DNA of 64,000 bases, taken from the NCBI RefSeq assembly GCF_029892285.1, contig NZ_JARXVM010000001.1:682001-746000 (forward strand). Reading direction: 5' to 3'. The number at the start of each line of letters is the position of its first letter. Positions within the stretch are counted from its first letter, which is position 1. Source of the stretch: Rhizobium sp. SG_E_25_P2 (GTDB lineage Bacteria > Pseudomonadota > Alphaproteobacteria > Rhizobiales > Rhizobiaceae). Positions 45,305 through 54,735 of this stretch are shown piece by piece. Position numbers and translations under genes: made by a program. The notes under the pieces were generated by a model. That model saw only the letters and a program-made list of their open reading frames with translations, made no database searches and was not told where the DNA came from.

Positions 45305-46893
45305 CAGAACAGGCTGCCTTGATTGGCGGGCGTCGAAGACCCAGGCTTCGAAGGCGCTTTTTTCTTAGCCGGCGAAACAGGCTTCCCCTCACCCTCGCCC
45401 GCCACCGCCTGGATACGGCCATCGGCGAACTCTATCGACAGCGCCGCGCCTTCCGGGACCATGCTGGCGGTCGAGAGCACCTGCTCGTCCTCGCCGCGGA
45501 TCACGGCATAGCCGCGCTTCAGCACATTCTTGTAGGACAGCGATTGCAGGATGCGGTCATGGGCGGCGAGCGCCTGGCGTTCGCGCCTCAGGCGGACATC
45601 GAGCGCGCCATCGCTGCGCCGGGCGAGATTGTTGAGCCGGTCGCGGCTTCGCGCCGTCTCGTTGGCGAGGCGGGCAGGCAGGCCGGAAAAAACTGCGTCG
45701 GCGCGGGCGATACGCGCCTTGAGCTGGTCGATGCGCCGCTCCACCACGCGCTCGGCCCGCAGGCCGAGATCATGGAGTTTCTGGCGCCGTTCCGCAAAAC
45801 GCGCCGCGAGCATATCGGGGCGGAGATGCGAGGCTGCGCGCTCCAGCATGCGGCGCTTGTTGAGCGCGGTCAGTTCCAGGCCGCGATCGAGCCGGGAGGC
45901 TGCTTCGTCGAAGCGCCGGCGCGGCAGAGCCAGCAGTTGGTCGATAGACGGCATCGCCCGGGCAAGCCCCCTCAGCCCCTGGCGACGATTGTCCATCTGC
46001 CGGTTGATGGCTGAGGCCAGACGCGCCGAAAGGCCGGCGAGCTGGGCTTCGAGATCGGCCTTGACCGGCACGGCCATTTCGGCGGCGCCCGTCGGCGTCG
46101 GCGCGCGCTGGTCCGACGCGTAATCTATCAGCGTCCAGTCGGTTTCATGGCCGACGGCTGAAATCAGCGGAATGGCGGAATTGGCCGCGGACCGCACCAC
46201 CGCCTCGTCATTGAAGCACCAGAGATCTTCGAGACTGCCGCCGCCGCGGGCGACGATCAGCACATCCGGCCGTACGATGGGACCGTCGGGATCGAGCGCG
46301 TTGAAGCCGTCGATGGCCGCGGCGATTTCCGCGCCCGCGCCATCGCCCTGGACCCTGACCGGCCAGACGATCACATGCAGCGGAAAGCGATCGGAAATGC
46401 GGTGCAGGATATCGCGGATCACGGCGCCGGTCGGCGAAGTCACTACGCCGATGACGGCCGGCATATAGGGCAGAAGCTGCTTGCGCGAAGGATCGAACAG
46501 GCCTTCGGCGGCGAATTTGCGCTTGCGCTCTTCGAGCAGCGCCATCAGCGCGCCGACGCCGGCCGGCTCCAGGCTTTCGATGACGATCTGATATTTCGAC
46601 GAGCCGGGGAAGGTGGTGATCTTGCCCGTGGCGATCACTTCCATGCCCTCTTCGGGCCGGACCTTCAGACGGCTGAAGGAGCCTTTCCAGATCACCGCTT
46701 CCAGCCGGGACCGGTCATCCTTCAAGGCGAAATAGGCGTGACCGGAGGAATGCGGGCCGCGATAGCCGGAAATTTCGCCCCGCACCCGCACATGCTCGAA
46801 AGCGGTCTCCATCGTGCGCTTGATGGAGCCCGAGATCTCGGAAACCGTATATTCGGCGAGGTTGCCGGGCGAATCGTTATCGAGAAAACTCAT
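45304..46893 (-). CDS. xseA: Exodeoxyribonuclease VII large subunit
   Basis: 529 residues. The N-terminal OB fold carries [20 protein letters not shown] near residue 14 and [20 protein letters not shown] near 35. The catalytic region includes [18 protein letters not shown] near 150, [20 protein letters not shown] near 210 and [15 protein letters not shown] near 245. A long coiled-coil segment follows, and the lysine-rich tail ([12 protein letters not shown]) near the C-terminus is low complexity. With XseB it degrades single-stranded DNA; xseB is not in this window. Confidence 0.94.
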   Translation of the reverse strand: MSFLDNDSPGNLAEYTVSEISGSIKRTMETAFEHVRVRGEISGYRGPHSSGHAYFALKDDRSRLEAVIWKGSFSRLKVRPEEGMEVIATGKITTFPGSSKYQIVIESLEPAGVGALMALLEERKRKFAAEGLFDPSRKQLLPYMPAVIGVVTSPTGAVIRDILHRISDRFPLHVIVWPVRVQGDGAGAEIAAAIDGFNALDPDGPIVRPDVLIVARGGGSLEDLWCFNDEAVVRSAANSAIPLISAVGHETDWTLIDYASDQRAPTPTGAAEMAVPVKADLEAQLAGLSARLASAINRQMDNRRQGLRGLARAMPSIDQLLALPRRRFDEAASRLDRGLELTALNKRRMLERAASHLRPDMLAARFAERRQKLHDLGLRAERVVERRIDQLKARIARADAVFSGLPARLANETARSRDRLNNLARRSDGALDVRLRRERQALAAHDRILQSLSYKNVLKRGYAVIRGEDEQVLSTASMVPEGAALSIEFADGRIQAVAGEGEGKPVSPAKKKAPSKPGSSTPANQGSLF

Positions 46894-47034
46894 GGCCCTT
46901 TATATCAGCGCTTGCCCGCTCCGCTCCAGAACCCTGCCTCCTTCTCGGCGCCTCGCAGGAGTTTTCCCCCGCTTCGTCCCCCATTCCAGACGCCATGCGA
47001 TGATGATCCGTCAGAAACAGAAGGAGACATCAAC

Positions 47035-47298
47035 ATGACTGATCGTTTTGAGACCGCCACCGCCTCGCTAAGCGGCCCGGCCATTCACGCCTTTCCGGTC
47101 ACCCCCAACGATACAGCGGCCCTGCCGGAAACCACACGCGCGCTTTATGTTGGCTCCAGCGGCGCAGTGACCGCCGAGCTGCAATCCGGTTCGGTCGCAA
47201 CATTTGCAGCGCTTGCTGCGGGCTCGATCCTTCCGGCGCGGATCGTGCGCGTGCTGTCCACGGGCACGACAGCAAGCAGCCTCGTGGGTCTGGTGTGA
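47035..47298 (+). CDS. Orphan head-spike base protein homologue (Rcc01079-like, GTA/phage family)
   Basis: 87 residues from the ATG at 47035, preceded by AAGGAG. The sequence follows the pattern I know from the Rcc01079 spike-base family of Rhodobacter gene transfer agents: FPVTPNDTAALPETTRALYV near residue 20, VTAELQSGSVATFAALAAGS near 45 and LPARIVRVLSTGTTASSLVG at the end. The protein is small, beta-rich and without a signal. No other GTA or phage structural gene is within the window. It ends four bases from the convergent GT-C gene. Family assignment is by memory of conserved spacing, not a search. Confidence 0.62.
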   Translation: MTDRFETATASLSGPAIHAFPVTPNDTAALPETTRALYVGSSGAVTAELQSGSVATFAALAAGSILPARIVRVLSTGTTASSLVGLV

Positions 47299-47302
47299 GA
47301 CG

Positions 47303-49153
47303 CTAGCGGATCACCCGAAAGATCTTCATGCGCGGATCGCCGGCGGCGTCGACGGGTTCCAGAAACTCTGGGATTTCGCCGCGGGCGAGCCGCGCCCAGA
47401 AGCCGTTCGGGAATTTTTCCTTGAGCGTTTCCACCTGCGGATCATCGAGGCACAGCAGCACATAGCCGACCTTATCCTCTTCCATCAACGCGGCGGCGAT
47501 AGCGGGGTCTGATGTCGCCATCTTCAACCCGTCGAGCAGGCCCTTGGCGTTGCGGTGATAATTGCCGGTCAACACGGCATGCGGGGTGAAACGGAGGATG
47601 GCCGGGCCGGCGTTGAAGGCCGTGAGAATGCGGCCAGGCGGCAGCTTTGAAACCTCCGCCAAACTTTCCTTGCGGATGCAGGCAGGTTTGTCCTCATCCT
47701 CTTTTTCTTCCGGCGGAGCGCCGGCTACCTTATTGACCGCAATCGTCACGGCCGCGCCGGAAAAGGCCCAGACCGAGGGCACGCTCGCCAGGGCTGCGAG
47801 AATGAAGGCGATAGCCGCCTTGGGTTCATTGCGATGGGCGAGATACTGGGCGCGGAGATCGGCGACAATCACTGAAAGCGGCAGAACAGACAGGAGATTG
47901 GTGAAGATCATACCGCGCACCTGGATGGCGCTGACAATCCATGAGATGGCGATCAGGCCCGCCATCAGACTATAGGCGAGAACCTGCTCGCCACGCCAAA
48001 CCCGAAACAGGGCGACCCCGAGCGCGATGAGACCGACGCCGTAAATGCCGCCGATCGCATCGGGACTGACTTCGAACTGTTTGCCGATCGGTTGCGCTTC
48101 CGAAATGCTGGCGAGCCAGAGTTCCTGCACCATGGGATCGAGGCTCGACAGCGGATTGCCGAGGCATTCGGGCGCGATGAGGAGCGCCGCGACGCCGGCC
48201 AATGCGCCGAGAAGGACGAGCGATCCCCAGCGCCACAGCGCACCGCGTTGCGACGAGAAGTCGGCTGCAGCGGCGAGACCCGCGCCGCCGATCACGGCGA
48301 GCGACAGAAAGCCGATCGACAGCGTGTCGCAGGTGACACGGCCCCACAGCGCTTTCGGCGTGGTCGCAAAGAAGAACACAGCGGCAAAGCCTGCAAAAGC
48401 CAAACCGAAGGCGATTGCGGCGCGGCGATAGTCCTGCCCGAGGACGGCCCAGACGAGGGCGACGCCCATGGCCGCGACGGCGATCAACGGCGTGGTTTCG
48501 GCGCCGATGGCGAGCGCGAAGGCGGCAAGACCGCCGGCGGCGGCGAAGGAGCGCGCCCGCGCCTGAGGGTCAAGCAAACAGGCGGCCATCAGTGCGACGA
48601 CGGCCAGCTGCACATTGTGATGATCGAGGCCGCCGGGCCGGAACCGCATCATGGTGAACAGGAACATGAAGCCGAGCGCGAGCCCGATCACCACCGCCGG
48701 CTTGCCGCCCAAGCGATAGGCGCCGAGGCCGATACCCGCCATCAGGGGCAGAATCAGCGCGAGCGGCCAAACGAAGGCGGCGGCGGCTTCCGCCATATCG
48801 GGGCTCAGAAACAGGCCGAACAGCAGGATCAGACCGCCGATCGGCGCATCGACAAAGCGCGACCAATGCATCAGCATGCCGCCCGGCGGACCCATGCGAT
48901 ATTGATGCAGGTCGAACCAGCTTTGGCCGCCGAGCCAATCGCGCACCTCCACCAGCCGCATGACATCGTCGGGGTCAGGTCCGATATAATCCTTATAGGT
49001 CGACAGATGCGCGCCGATCTGTGCGACGATAGCCAGAACGGTGAAGAGCAGGATCATGCGCAGGAGCCAGCCTGCGCCCGCGCGTTCGGCATCCGTGCGG
49101 AAGCTTTCCAGAAGTTTGGGGGAAGTCATCGCTTCTTTACCGTTTTCAGACAT
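47303..49153 (-). CDS. GT-C superfamily integral membrane glycosyltransferase-like protein
   Basis: 616 residues from the ATG at 49153 (49129 is an alternative; codons further upstream in the frame look non-coding). About 12 membrane segments. After the first helix an acidic motif YIGPDPDDVMRLVEVRDWL occurs near residue 58, and RPGGLDHHNVQLAVVA near 180 resembles the acidic/His loop of STT3/PMT-type enzymes. A soluble C-terminal domain of about 150 residues follows. It may use a polyprenyl-phosphate sugar donor on the periplasmic side. Acceptor unknown. Divergent from a GtrB-like gene, so both may serve one pathway. Confidence 0.7.
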   Translation of the reverse strand: MSENGKEAMTSPKLLESFRTDAERAGAGWLLRMILLFTVLAIVAQIGAHLSTYKDYIGPDPDDVMRLVEVRDWLGGQSWFDLHQYRMGPPGGMLMHWSRFVDAPIGGLILLFGLFLSPDMAEAAAAFVWPLALILPLMAGIGLGAYRLGGKPAVVIGLALGFMFLFTMMRFRPGGLDHHNVQLAVVALMAACLLDPQARARSFAAAGGLAAFALAIGAETTPLIAVAAMGVALVWAVLGQDYRRAAIAFGLAFAGFAAVFFFATTPKALWGRVTCDTLSIGFLSLAVIGGAGLAAAADFSSQRGALWRWGSLVLLGALAGVAALLIAPECLGNPLSSLDPMVQELWLASISEAQPIGKQFEVSPDAIGGIYGVGLIALGVALFRVWRGEQVLAYSLMAGLIAISWIVSAIQVRGMIFTNLLSVLPLSVIVADLRAQYLAHRNEPKAAIAFILAALASVPSVWAFSGAAVTIAVNKVAGAPPEEKEDEDKPACIRKESLAEVSKLPPGRILTAFNAGPAILRFTPHAVLTGNYHRNAKGLLDGLKMATSDPAIAAALMEEDKVGYVLLCLDDPQVETLKEKFPNGFWARLARGEIPEFLEPVDAAGDPRMKIFRVIR

Positions 49154-49266
49154 ATGCCCGCCGCCCGAGCGCGAAAGACCATCGCAGCGAAACCTAAGCT
49201 TAACCTTCTCAAGAAAGAGTAAAGCCATTGAGGAGCCCGACCGCCGGTCGCCGGCGAGGAGCACGA

Positions 49267-50265
49267 ATGAACGACGATCTCGACATCGCAGTCCTGATAC
49301 CCTGCTACAATGAATCGCTGACGATCGGCGATGTCGTGCGCGGCTTCCGTCAGGCGTTGCCTTCGGCCCGAATCTATGTGTTTGACAACAATTCCCGCGA
49401 CGACACCGCGCTTCGCGCCGCACTTGCAGGCGCCACGGTGTTTCGCGAGCGCCGCCAGGGCAAGGGCAATGTCGTGCGCCGCATGTTCGCCGATATCGAC
49501 GCCGATATCTATCTGATGGCGGACGGCGACGGCACCTATGCGCCAGAGGATGCCGAAAACCTCATCACCACGCTGGTCACCGAACGCGCCGACATGGTGG
49601 TCGGCACGCGCCGCGACGTGACCCGCGACGCCGGCCGCCAAGGCCACGCCTTCGGCAACAAGATCTTCAACACGCTTTACCGCTCGCTGTTCGGAAAGGA
49701 TTTCACCGACATCTTTTCCGGCTATCGCGCCTTTTCGCGCCGTTTCGCCAAGAGCTTCCCCGCCGTGTCCAACGGTTTCGAGATCGAGACGGAAATGTCG
49801 GTGCACGCCTCCCGGCTGAAATTGCCGGTGATCGAACTCGAACTCGATTACGGCCGTCGCCCCGAAGGCTCGTTCTCCAAACTCTCGACCTTCGGCGACG
49901 GCGGCAAGATCCTGTTCATGTTCGCCATGTTGATGAAGGAAGTCCGGCCCTTCGCCTTCTATTTCGCGATTTCCTCGGCGCTCATGGCGGCGTCGCTGAC
50001 CTTCATGACGCCGGTGCTGATCGAATACGCCCAGACCGGGCTCGTGCCGCGCATGCCGACCTGGGTGCTGTCTATGGTGCTGCTGATCATGTCCGGCATG
50101 ACTTTTACCGTCGGGCTGATCCTCGACAGTCTGGCGCGGTCGCGGGCCGAACTGTTGCGCATCCACTATATGGATCTGCCGGCTCTGTCGGAAACCCGCC
50201 GGCGCCCTGTCCCCGCCGAACCGGCTCCCTCGCCTGTCCGGGCGCCCCGTAAGAGAGCAGCGTGA
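49267..50265 (+). CDS. GT2 family polyprenyl-phosphate glycosyltransferase (GtrB/DPM1-like)
   Basis: 332 residues from the ATG at 49267, behind GAGGAG. GT-A fold with IAVLIPCYNESLTIGDVV at residue 7, RRQGKGNVVRRMFADI near 65 and the DxD metal motif in YLMADGDGTYAPED near 85; FSGYRAFSRRF near 155. Two membrane helices at the C-terminus (MAASLTFMTPVLIEYA and VLSMVLLIMSGMTFTVGLIL) are typical of GtrB-type enzymes that load a sugar on undecaprenyl phosphate. The stop overlaps the GtrA-like gene start (GTGA). Confidence 0.88.
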   Translation: MNDDLDIAVLIPCYNESLTIGDVVRGFRQALPSARIYVFDNNSRDDTALRAALAGATVFRERRQGKGNVVRRMFADIDADIYLMADGDGTYAPEDAENLITTLVTERADMVVGTRRDVTRDAGRQGHAFGNKIFNTLYRSLFGKDFTDIFSGYRAFSRRFAKSFPAVSNGFEIETEMSVHASRLKLPVIELELDYGRRPEGSFSKLSTFGDGGKILFMFAMLMKEVRPFAFYFAISSALMAASLTFMTPVLIEYAQTGLVPRMPTWVLSMVLLIMSGMTFTVGLILDSLARSRAELLRIHYMDLPALSETRRRPVPAEPAPSPVRAPRKRAA

Positions 50266-50636
50266 AACGGCTTTTTCTCTTCACTATGGCCGGCGGCCTC
50301 GGCTTCGTGTCCGACGCCGGCATGCTGGCGTTTCTGATCTGGGCGACGCCGATCGGACCGTTCTGGGCGCGCGTGATCGCCATCGCCTTCGCCATGAGCG
50401 TAACCTGGATCTTCAACCGCAGCCTGACCTTCGGCAAAAGCGGTCGGTCGGTTGCCGCGGAAGGCGCGCGTTACGGGGGCGTCGGCATTTTTTCCTCGCT
50501 CGTCAACTACGCCATCTATTCGGCTATCCTTATCACATTTCCAGGGCTCTACCCTGTTATCGCCGCGGCGATTGCCTCGGTCGCGGCGATGGGGGTTTCC
50601 TGGTTCGGCTATTCGCGCCTGGTGTTCGGCCGCTGA
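50262..50636 (+). CDS. GtrA family polyprenol-linked sugar flippase-like protein
   Basis: 124 residues, GTG start overlapping the GT2 stop by four bases. Four hydrophobic segments; FTMAGGLGFVSDAGMLAFLI near residue 7, FAMSVTWIFNRSLTFGKSG near 42 and the C-terminal FGYSRLVFGR-type ending are signature GtrA blocks. GtrA is thought to move undecaprenyl-phosphate-linked sugars across the inner membrane. With the GT2 and the divergent GT-C gene it forms a Gtr-like three-part set. Confidence 0.87.
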   Translation: MKRLFLFTMAGGLGFVSDAGMLAFLIWATPIGPFWARVIAIAFAMSVTWIFNRSLTFGKSGRSVAAEGARYGGVGIFSSLVNYAIYSAILITFPGLYPVIAAAIASVAAMGVSWFGYSRLVFGR

Positions 50637-50648
50637 GCCGAACGAGCC

Positions 50649-51635
50649 TCAGACCGTTTCCCAGCCGTCCTTCTCGGAGGCGCGATAGATCGCGTCGATG
50701 ACCTTCTGGTTCAGCTTGGAATTTTCCAGCGTCACCACCTCGGCCTCGCCGCCTATGGCCGCACGGGCGAAGGCTTCGGCCTCCAAGCGGTACTGACGGC
50801 AATCCTGATAGCGGAAATGCTGGGATTGGGAGTGGTTCTGGTTGGTGAGCTCGATCTCTTCGGCGCCGTAGCGATCGGCGTTGAACGGCGATTTCACCTC
50901 GATGAAGCCCTTGTCGCCGTGGAAAACCATGATCTGGCGGGCGGCTAGCTGGGTGGAGATGTAGAAGCTCAGCTCGAAATCGCCGAAGTCTGCCCTGACT
51001 GACGAGAAGATATCGGTGCCGAATTCCGGGTCACGGTCGGTCGTCGCCTGAATGCGCAAGGGCTCCTTGCCGGTGGTGAACCGCGTGGTGATGGTGGGAT
51101 AGACGCCGATATCGGGAAGACCGCCGCCGCCGAGCGCCGGGATATTGCGCATATTGCCGGGATCGCGGTTGAAATAGGTGAAGGCGCCCTGGACGAAACG
51201 GAGCTTGCCGATCGCGCCTTCGGCGAGAAGTTCGCGCACTTTCCGCCAGACCGGCGAATAGGTGACCATATAGGCTTCCGACACCAGCACCTTGTTGCGG
51301 TCGCGCGCCGCGATCAACTGATCGATATCGTCGGCTTTCAACGCGATCGGCTTTTCGCACAGCACATGCTTGCCGGCGTCGGCCGCCTTGATCGTCCATT
51401 CGACATGCTGCGAGGTCGGCAACGGGATATAGACCGCGTCGATCGTGTCTGACGCCAGCATCTCCTCATAGGAGCCGAAGGCGTGCGGCGCGCCGAAGCG
51501 GTCGGCCATCGCGCGGGCGCTGTCGAGATTGCGGCTGGCGATGGCCGTGACCACGCAGTTTTCCGCATCCTGAATGGCGGGAACCACCAGTTCGCGGCCG
51601 ATCCGCGCCGTGGAAATTATGCCGAAACGCAACAT
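50649..51635 (-). CDS. Gfo/Idh/MocA family oxidoreductase
   Basis: 328 residues. N-terminal Rossmann fold ([20 protein letters not shown] at residue 3), the conserved [17 protein letters not shown] near 95 (EKP motif with catalytic Lys), and the C-terminal alpha/beta domain with [21 protein letters not shown] near 175, where the DIGxY motif replaces the usual D-x-G-x-H active site. NAD(P)-dependent sugar or cyclitol dehydrogenase; substrate unknown. Monocistronic. Confidence 0.88.
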   Translation of the reverse strand: MLRFGIISTARIGRELVVPAIQDAENCVVTAIASRNLDSARAMADRFGAPHAFGSYEEMLASDTIDAVYIPLPTSQHVEWTIKAADAGKHVLCEKPIALKADDIDQLIAARDRNKVLVSEAYMVTYSPVWRKVRELLAEGAIGKLRFVQGAFTYFNRDPGNMRNIPALGGGGLPDIGVYPTITTRFTTGKEPLRIQATTDRDPEFGTDIFSSVRADFGDFELSFYISTQLAARQIMVFHGDKGFIEVKSPFNADRYGAEEIELTNQNHSQSQHFRYQDCRQYRLEAEAFARAAIGGEAEVVTLENSKLNQKVIDAIYRASEKDGWETV

Positions 51636-51748
51636 GTCTCTCTCCCTGTATCTGGTTTGCGCCGGACCATACGGCGCAATCGTCAGGAAGAAAAGAGACG
51701 GCCGCGCAAGGCGAGACCGTCTGATCGGTGTTTTCGAAACTGCCCGGA

Positions 51749-52342
51749 TCAGGCGAAGAAGCGCGTAAGCGCCTCCACTTCCTGCGGCCTGAGTTCATGG
51801 CCGCCGGAATGCCAGACGAGGGAAGCCTCCGCTCCCTGGCTTTCCAGATAGGCCTGCAGCCGCTGGGTCAGCGGGGCCGGGCAGATCGGATCGCGCTCGC
51901 CGGCGGTGATCAGCGTCTTCACACCCTTGAGCCGCTCTTGCGGCTTCGGCGCAAACGGGATCAACGGGTGCAGAAGGCCTGCGCGGTCGAACACGCCACC
52001 TTTTTCGATCAGCATGTTGGCGAGGATATTGGCGCCGTTCGAATAGCCGAAGCCGTAGACGTCGGTGGCCTGATGCTCCTGCTTCAGCCGTTCGACGAAA
52101 GCCGCCATCTTGTCGGTCGCGCGCGCGAGGTCGGCCATATCGTAGACGCCCTCTCCGGTGCGGCGGAAGAAGCGCGCTGCGCCATATTCCGAGACATCGC
52201 CGCGGGGCGACACGATCGTCGCCCCGGGCATGAGATCGCCGGCGAAATCGAAGAACTGGTTTTCATCGCCGCCCGTGCCGTGAAAGGCGAACAGGATCGG
52301 CGATCCGGGCGCGCCGGCCCGGATCTTGTGCACATAGTCCAT
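51749..52342 (-). CDS. Alpha/beta hydrolase (MhqD-like carboxylesterase/phospholipase)
   Basis: 197 residues. Short esterase fold with [19 protein letters not shown] near residue 16 (oxyanion), nucleophile in [15 protein letters not shown] near 95 (GxSxG), Asp in GERDPICP near 150 and His in WHSGGHEL near 180. It starts three bases after the dioxygenase stop. The pair parallels Bacillus mhqO-mhqD, where the hydrolase follows a ring-cleaving dioxygenase in hydroquinone detoxification. Cytosolic. Confidence 0.85.
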   Translation of the reverse strand: MDYVHKIRAGAPGSPILFAFHGTGGDENQFFDFAGDLMPGATIVSPRGDVSEYGAARFFRRTGEGVYDMADLARATDKMAAFVERLKQEHQATDVYGFGYSNGANILANMLIEKGGVFDRAGLLHPLIPFAPKPQERLKGVKTLITAGERDPICPAPLTQRLQAYLESQGAEASLVWHSGGHELRPQEVEALTRFFA

Positions 52343-52345
52343 GGT

Positions 52346-53278
52346 TCAATCCTCAAGCTTTTCGAGATGCTGGGCTAGAATCGGACGCAGATGCCTGTGC
52401 TGCTGCGGCAATTTCAGATCGGCGCCGAGCGTAGCGATGTCCTCGTCGCGGGTGAAACCCGGTTCATTGGTGGCAATTTCGAACAGCACGCCGCCCGGCG
52501 TGCGGAAATAGATCGCCCAGAAATAGTCGCGGTCGATCACGGGGGTGACGTGATAGCCGGTGTCCATGAGCGCTTTACGCACTTCCAACTGCTTGGCGCG
52601 GTTTTCGACCGCGAAAGCGACGTGATGCACAGAACCTGCGCCCTGCAGGCTTCTGTTGATGTTGGGCATGGTTTCGAGATCGACGGTCGAGGCTTCGTTG
52701 CCGCCGGGCACGATGAGCCTGACGACGCCGTCCTTCCGGTCGAGTTCCTGGTAACCCATATATTTCAACAGTTCGGCGGTCGCGCCTTCATCGCGCAGAC
52801 GCATGGCCACCGAATGGAAGCCGCGAATGGCGTGGTCGGCGTCGACGCCGTTGTCAGTCCAGGGCGCGCGGTCGTCGCCGTCCACTTCCACCAGTGCGAA
52901 ACCGTCGCCATCGGGACCGGCGAAATTCAGCCGCTTCTGGCCAAAGGTTTCCTCGGCTTGAAGACCATCGACGCCCTGGCTCGCCAGCCGCTCGGACCAG
53001 TAGCCCAGCGCGCCCTTCGGCACGGAGAACACGGTGGTCCCGACTTCGCCCGTGCCCGGACGGCCCTGTCCGATATTGGGGAAGGGGAAATAGGTCATGA
53101 CCGTGCCGGGCGTGCCGACTTCATCGCCGTAGTAGAGGTGGTATACATCAGGCGAATCGAAGTTCACCGTCTTCTTGACGCGGCGAAGGCCGAGTGTCTT
53201 GGTGAAGAAGTGATTGTTGACCGGGGCGCTGGCGGCCATGGAGGTGACGTGGTGAAGCCCCTTGATCTGGTCGAGCAT
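52346..53278 (-). CDS. Ring-cleaving dioxygenase (MhqO-like, two VOC domains)
   Basis: 310 residues. Two vicinal oxygen chelate modules: LKGLHHVTSMAASAPVNNHF at residue 6 with VNFDSPDVYHLYYGDE near 38, and GFHSVAMRLRDEGATAELL near 155 with HHVAFAVENRAKQLEV near 220 and GVLFEIATNEPGF near 270. These fit extradiol/hydroquinone dioxygenases using Fe(II) with His and Glu ligands. First gene of the two-gene unit with the hydrolase. Expected role is cleavage of quinol-type aromatics. Confidence 0.87.
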   Translation of the reverse strand: MLDQIKGLHHVTSMAASAPVNNHFFTKTLGLRRVKKTVNFDSPDVYHLYYGDEVGTPGTVMTYFPFPNIGQGRPGTGEVGTTVFSVPKGALGYWSERLASQGVDGLQAEETFGQKRLNFAGPDGDGFALVEVDGDDRAPWTDNGVDADHAIRGFHSVAMRLRDEGATAELLKYMGYQELDRKDGVVRLIVPGGNEASTVDLETMPNINRSLQGAGSVHHVAFAVENRAKQLEVRKALMDTGYHVTPVIDRDYFWAIYFRTPGGVLFEIATNEPGFTRDEDIATLGADLKLPQQHRHLRPILAQHLEKLED

Positions 53279-53421
53279 GATGGCATCCTTTCCGGCGCTG
53301 AGGCCTGATTTTCGGGAGCGCCCAAGCGGCGTTCCGTTCTGGATGCCAATATGCCCCTTGCGACCTCATCCGTGTATCCCCTCCAGCAGGCACGGATTGT
53401 TCACAAAAAGAAGACGAAATA

Positions 53422-53445
53422 AAATAGGAATTTGATATTCTATTT
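53422..53445. promoter_or_regulatory. AT-rich dyad between the NlpC/P60 and dioxygenase genes
   Basis: AAATAG (53422) and CTATTT (53440) flank a GGAAT/ATTC partial inner pair. It spans the stop of the NlpC/P60 gene and is 144 bases upstream of the dioxygenase start on the same strand. It could be a terminator for the former or an operator for the latter; an A/T-rich dyad is common for MarR proteins. Confidence 0.4.
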
Positions 53446-54294
53446 ACAGTCAGGGCGCTTGAAGCCGGTCGGCTCGCCATAGAGGGGAGAGATCCTGCCG
53501 ATCGCGTCATCCAGGCGCTCGCGCGCCACGCTCATCGTATGACCATTGGCGTGCAGCAGGGTGTCGTGATCTTCCATGATGCCAACATGCCCCTTCCAGA
53601 AGACGAGATCGCCGCGCGCAAGAGCGGCGCGTTCGAGAGCCTCGCCCGGCATCGCCGCCTGCTGGTCCGAGTCGCGCGGCGCTTGCTGTCCCGCCATCAT
53701 CATCGAAAGCTGCACGAGGCCAGAGCAATCGAGACCAAAGCCGGTGCGGCCGCCCCAGAGATAGGGCGTTTCGAGAAAGAGACTGGCGATATCGACATAG
53801 TCGTCAGAGATCGTCGCGACGAGAGGGGCAAGATGGCGGGCGATCACAGCGCCTTCGGTGGTGAGGAGATAGCGGGTTCCGCGCGTCTCCGCCTCTCCGG
53901 TCACCGTGATGCGGCTGCCCATCGAAATGGCGTCGATCGGCGGCCGCTTCATGTCCGGCTCCGGATAGAGAAAGGTGCGGGGGACCGTGACCCAATGGGT
54001 GGGCAGGGGCGCCGTGTCGATGATCGCCGCCTGCGGCAGGTATCCGACATAATCGTCGAGCCCGGATTTCACCCAGGCCCAGCCTTCGGCGACATCCAGT
54101 ATGGTCACCGGTTCGCCAAGCATCAGTTCGGTGTCGAGGCCGCAGAAGACGTCCGGCTTGGCCCGGAGCGCGATCTTGGGGACCCGCACCTGCGCCGGCG
54201 ACCCCTCAGTGAAGCGCGCCGCTTCGACCCGGCCCTGGAGCGACGCCTCGGCGAGATCGGGGCGAAAAGCGAAAATGCGTCTGTCTAGCGTCAT
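53440..54294 (-). CDS. NlpC/P60 (C40) family peptidase with SH3-like N-terminus
   Basis: 284 residues from the ATG at 54294. Two SH3b-like repeats (EPVTILDVAEGWAWVKSGLD near residue 77) precede the catalytic domain, with the nucleophile in TGFGLDCSGLVQLSMMMAG near 195 and the His in KGHVGIMEDHDTLLHANG near 235. The family cleaves D-glutamyl/diaminopimelate bonds in peptidoglycan peptides. No signal peptide, so it may recycle murein peptides in the cytoplasm, consistent with the upstream aminopeptidase. Ten bases separate it from the marR stop. Confidence 0.87.
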   Translation of the reverse strand: MTLDRRIFAFRPDLAEASLQGRVEAARFTEGSPAQVRVPKIALRAKPDVFCGLDTELMLGEPVTILDVAEGWAWVKSGLDDYVGYLPQAAIIDTAPLPTHWVTVPRTFLYPEPDMKRPPIDAISMGSRITVTGEAETRGTRYLLTTEGAVIARHLAPLVATISDDYVDIASLFLETPYLWGGRTGFGLDCSGLVQLSMMMAGQQAPRDSDQQAAMPGEALERAALARGDLVFWKGHVGIMEDHDTLLHANGHTMSVARERLDDAIGRISPLYGEPTGFKRPDCK

Positions 54295-54304
54295 GACTGA
54301 TCCG

Positions 54305-54652
54305 TCAGGTGAGGTCGCGGGCCTTGGCGATGATGACATCGCCGAACTTTTCCAGATAGACGGCGCCAGCCAGCGTGCGCTTGATCAGCACATTGCGCCT
54401 GTCCTTGTCGTCGCGCACGCGGTCGATCACTCCCATCGCGCCCATCGTGTCGAGCGCGCGGGTGATGACCGGTTTTGTGACATTCAAGGTGGCGGCGAGA
54501 CCGCGAACCGTGTGCGGCGGCGGCGTCAGATAGACATGCAGCAGAATGGCCATCTGGCGCATGGACAGATCGCCATCGCCAGATCGCACCGCCTCCATCG
54601 ACACCGTATGCCAAAGTCCCAGCGCCTGCGAGGCGGACAATTCGACGGTCAC
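54305..54652 (-). CDS. MarR-type winged helix regulator (short)
   Basis: 115 residues with a GTG start at 54652, behind GGAGGGG. Winged helix: MRQMAILLHVYLTPPPHTVR near residue 31, NVTKPVITRALDTMGAMGVI near 56 and wing VRDDKDRRNVLIKRT near 78. Shorter than typical MarR proteins because the C-terminal dimerisation helix is brief. It lies between the M17 aminopeptidase and the NlpC/P60 gene in the same direction, so it may be co-expressed with both. Targets unknown. Confidence 0.85.
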   Translation of the reverse strand: MTVELSASQALGLWHTVSMEAVRSGDGDLSMRQMAILLHVYLTPPPHTVRGLAATLNVTKPVITRALDTMGAMGVIDRVRDDKDRRNVLIKRTLAGAVYLEKFGDVIIAKARDLT

Positions 54653-54735
54653 TCGCCCCTCCGGCGGGATTGTTTCGTAACCGTTTCATTCTTCACCAAA
54701 CGTCCCGCCGGAGCAAGCGCCGGCTGGGCGAAGGG

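Noticed and set aside
46375-47034. Upstream extension of the spike-base gene frame into the xseA region
   Set aside because: The frame is antisense to xseA; the strong AAGGAG site places the real start at 47035.
49154-49423. N-terminal extension of the GT-C protein
   Set aside because: Arg/Cys-rich, overlaps the start of the divergent GT2 gene and lacks membrane character; start set at 49153.
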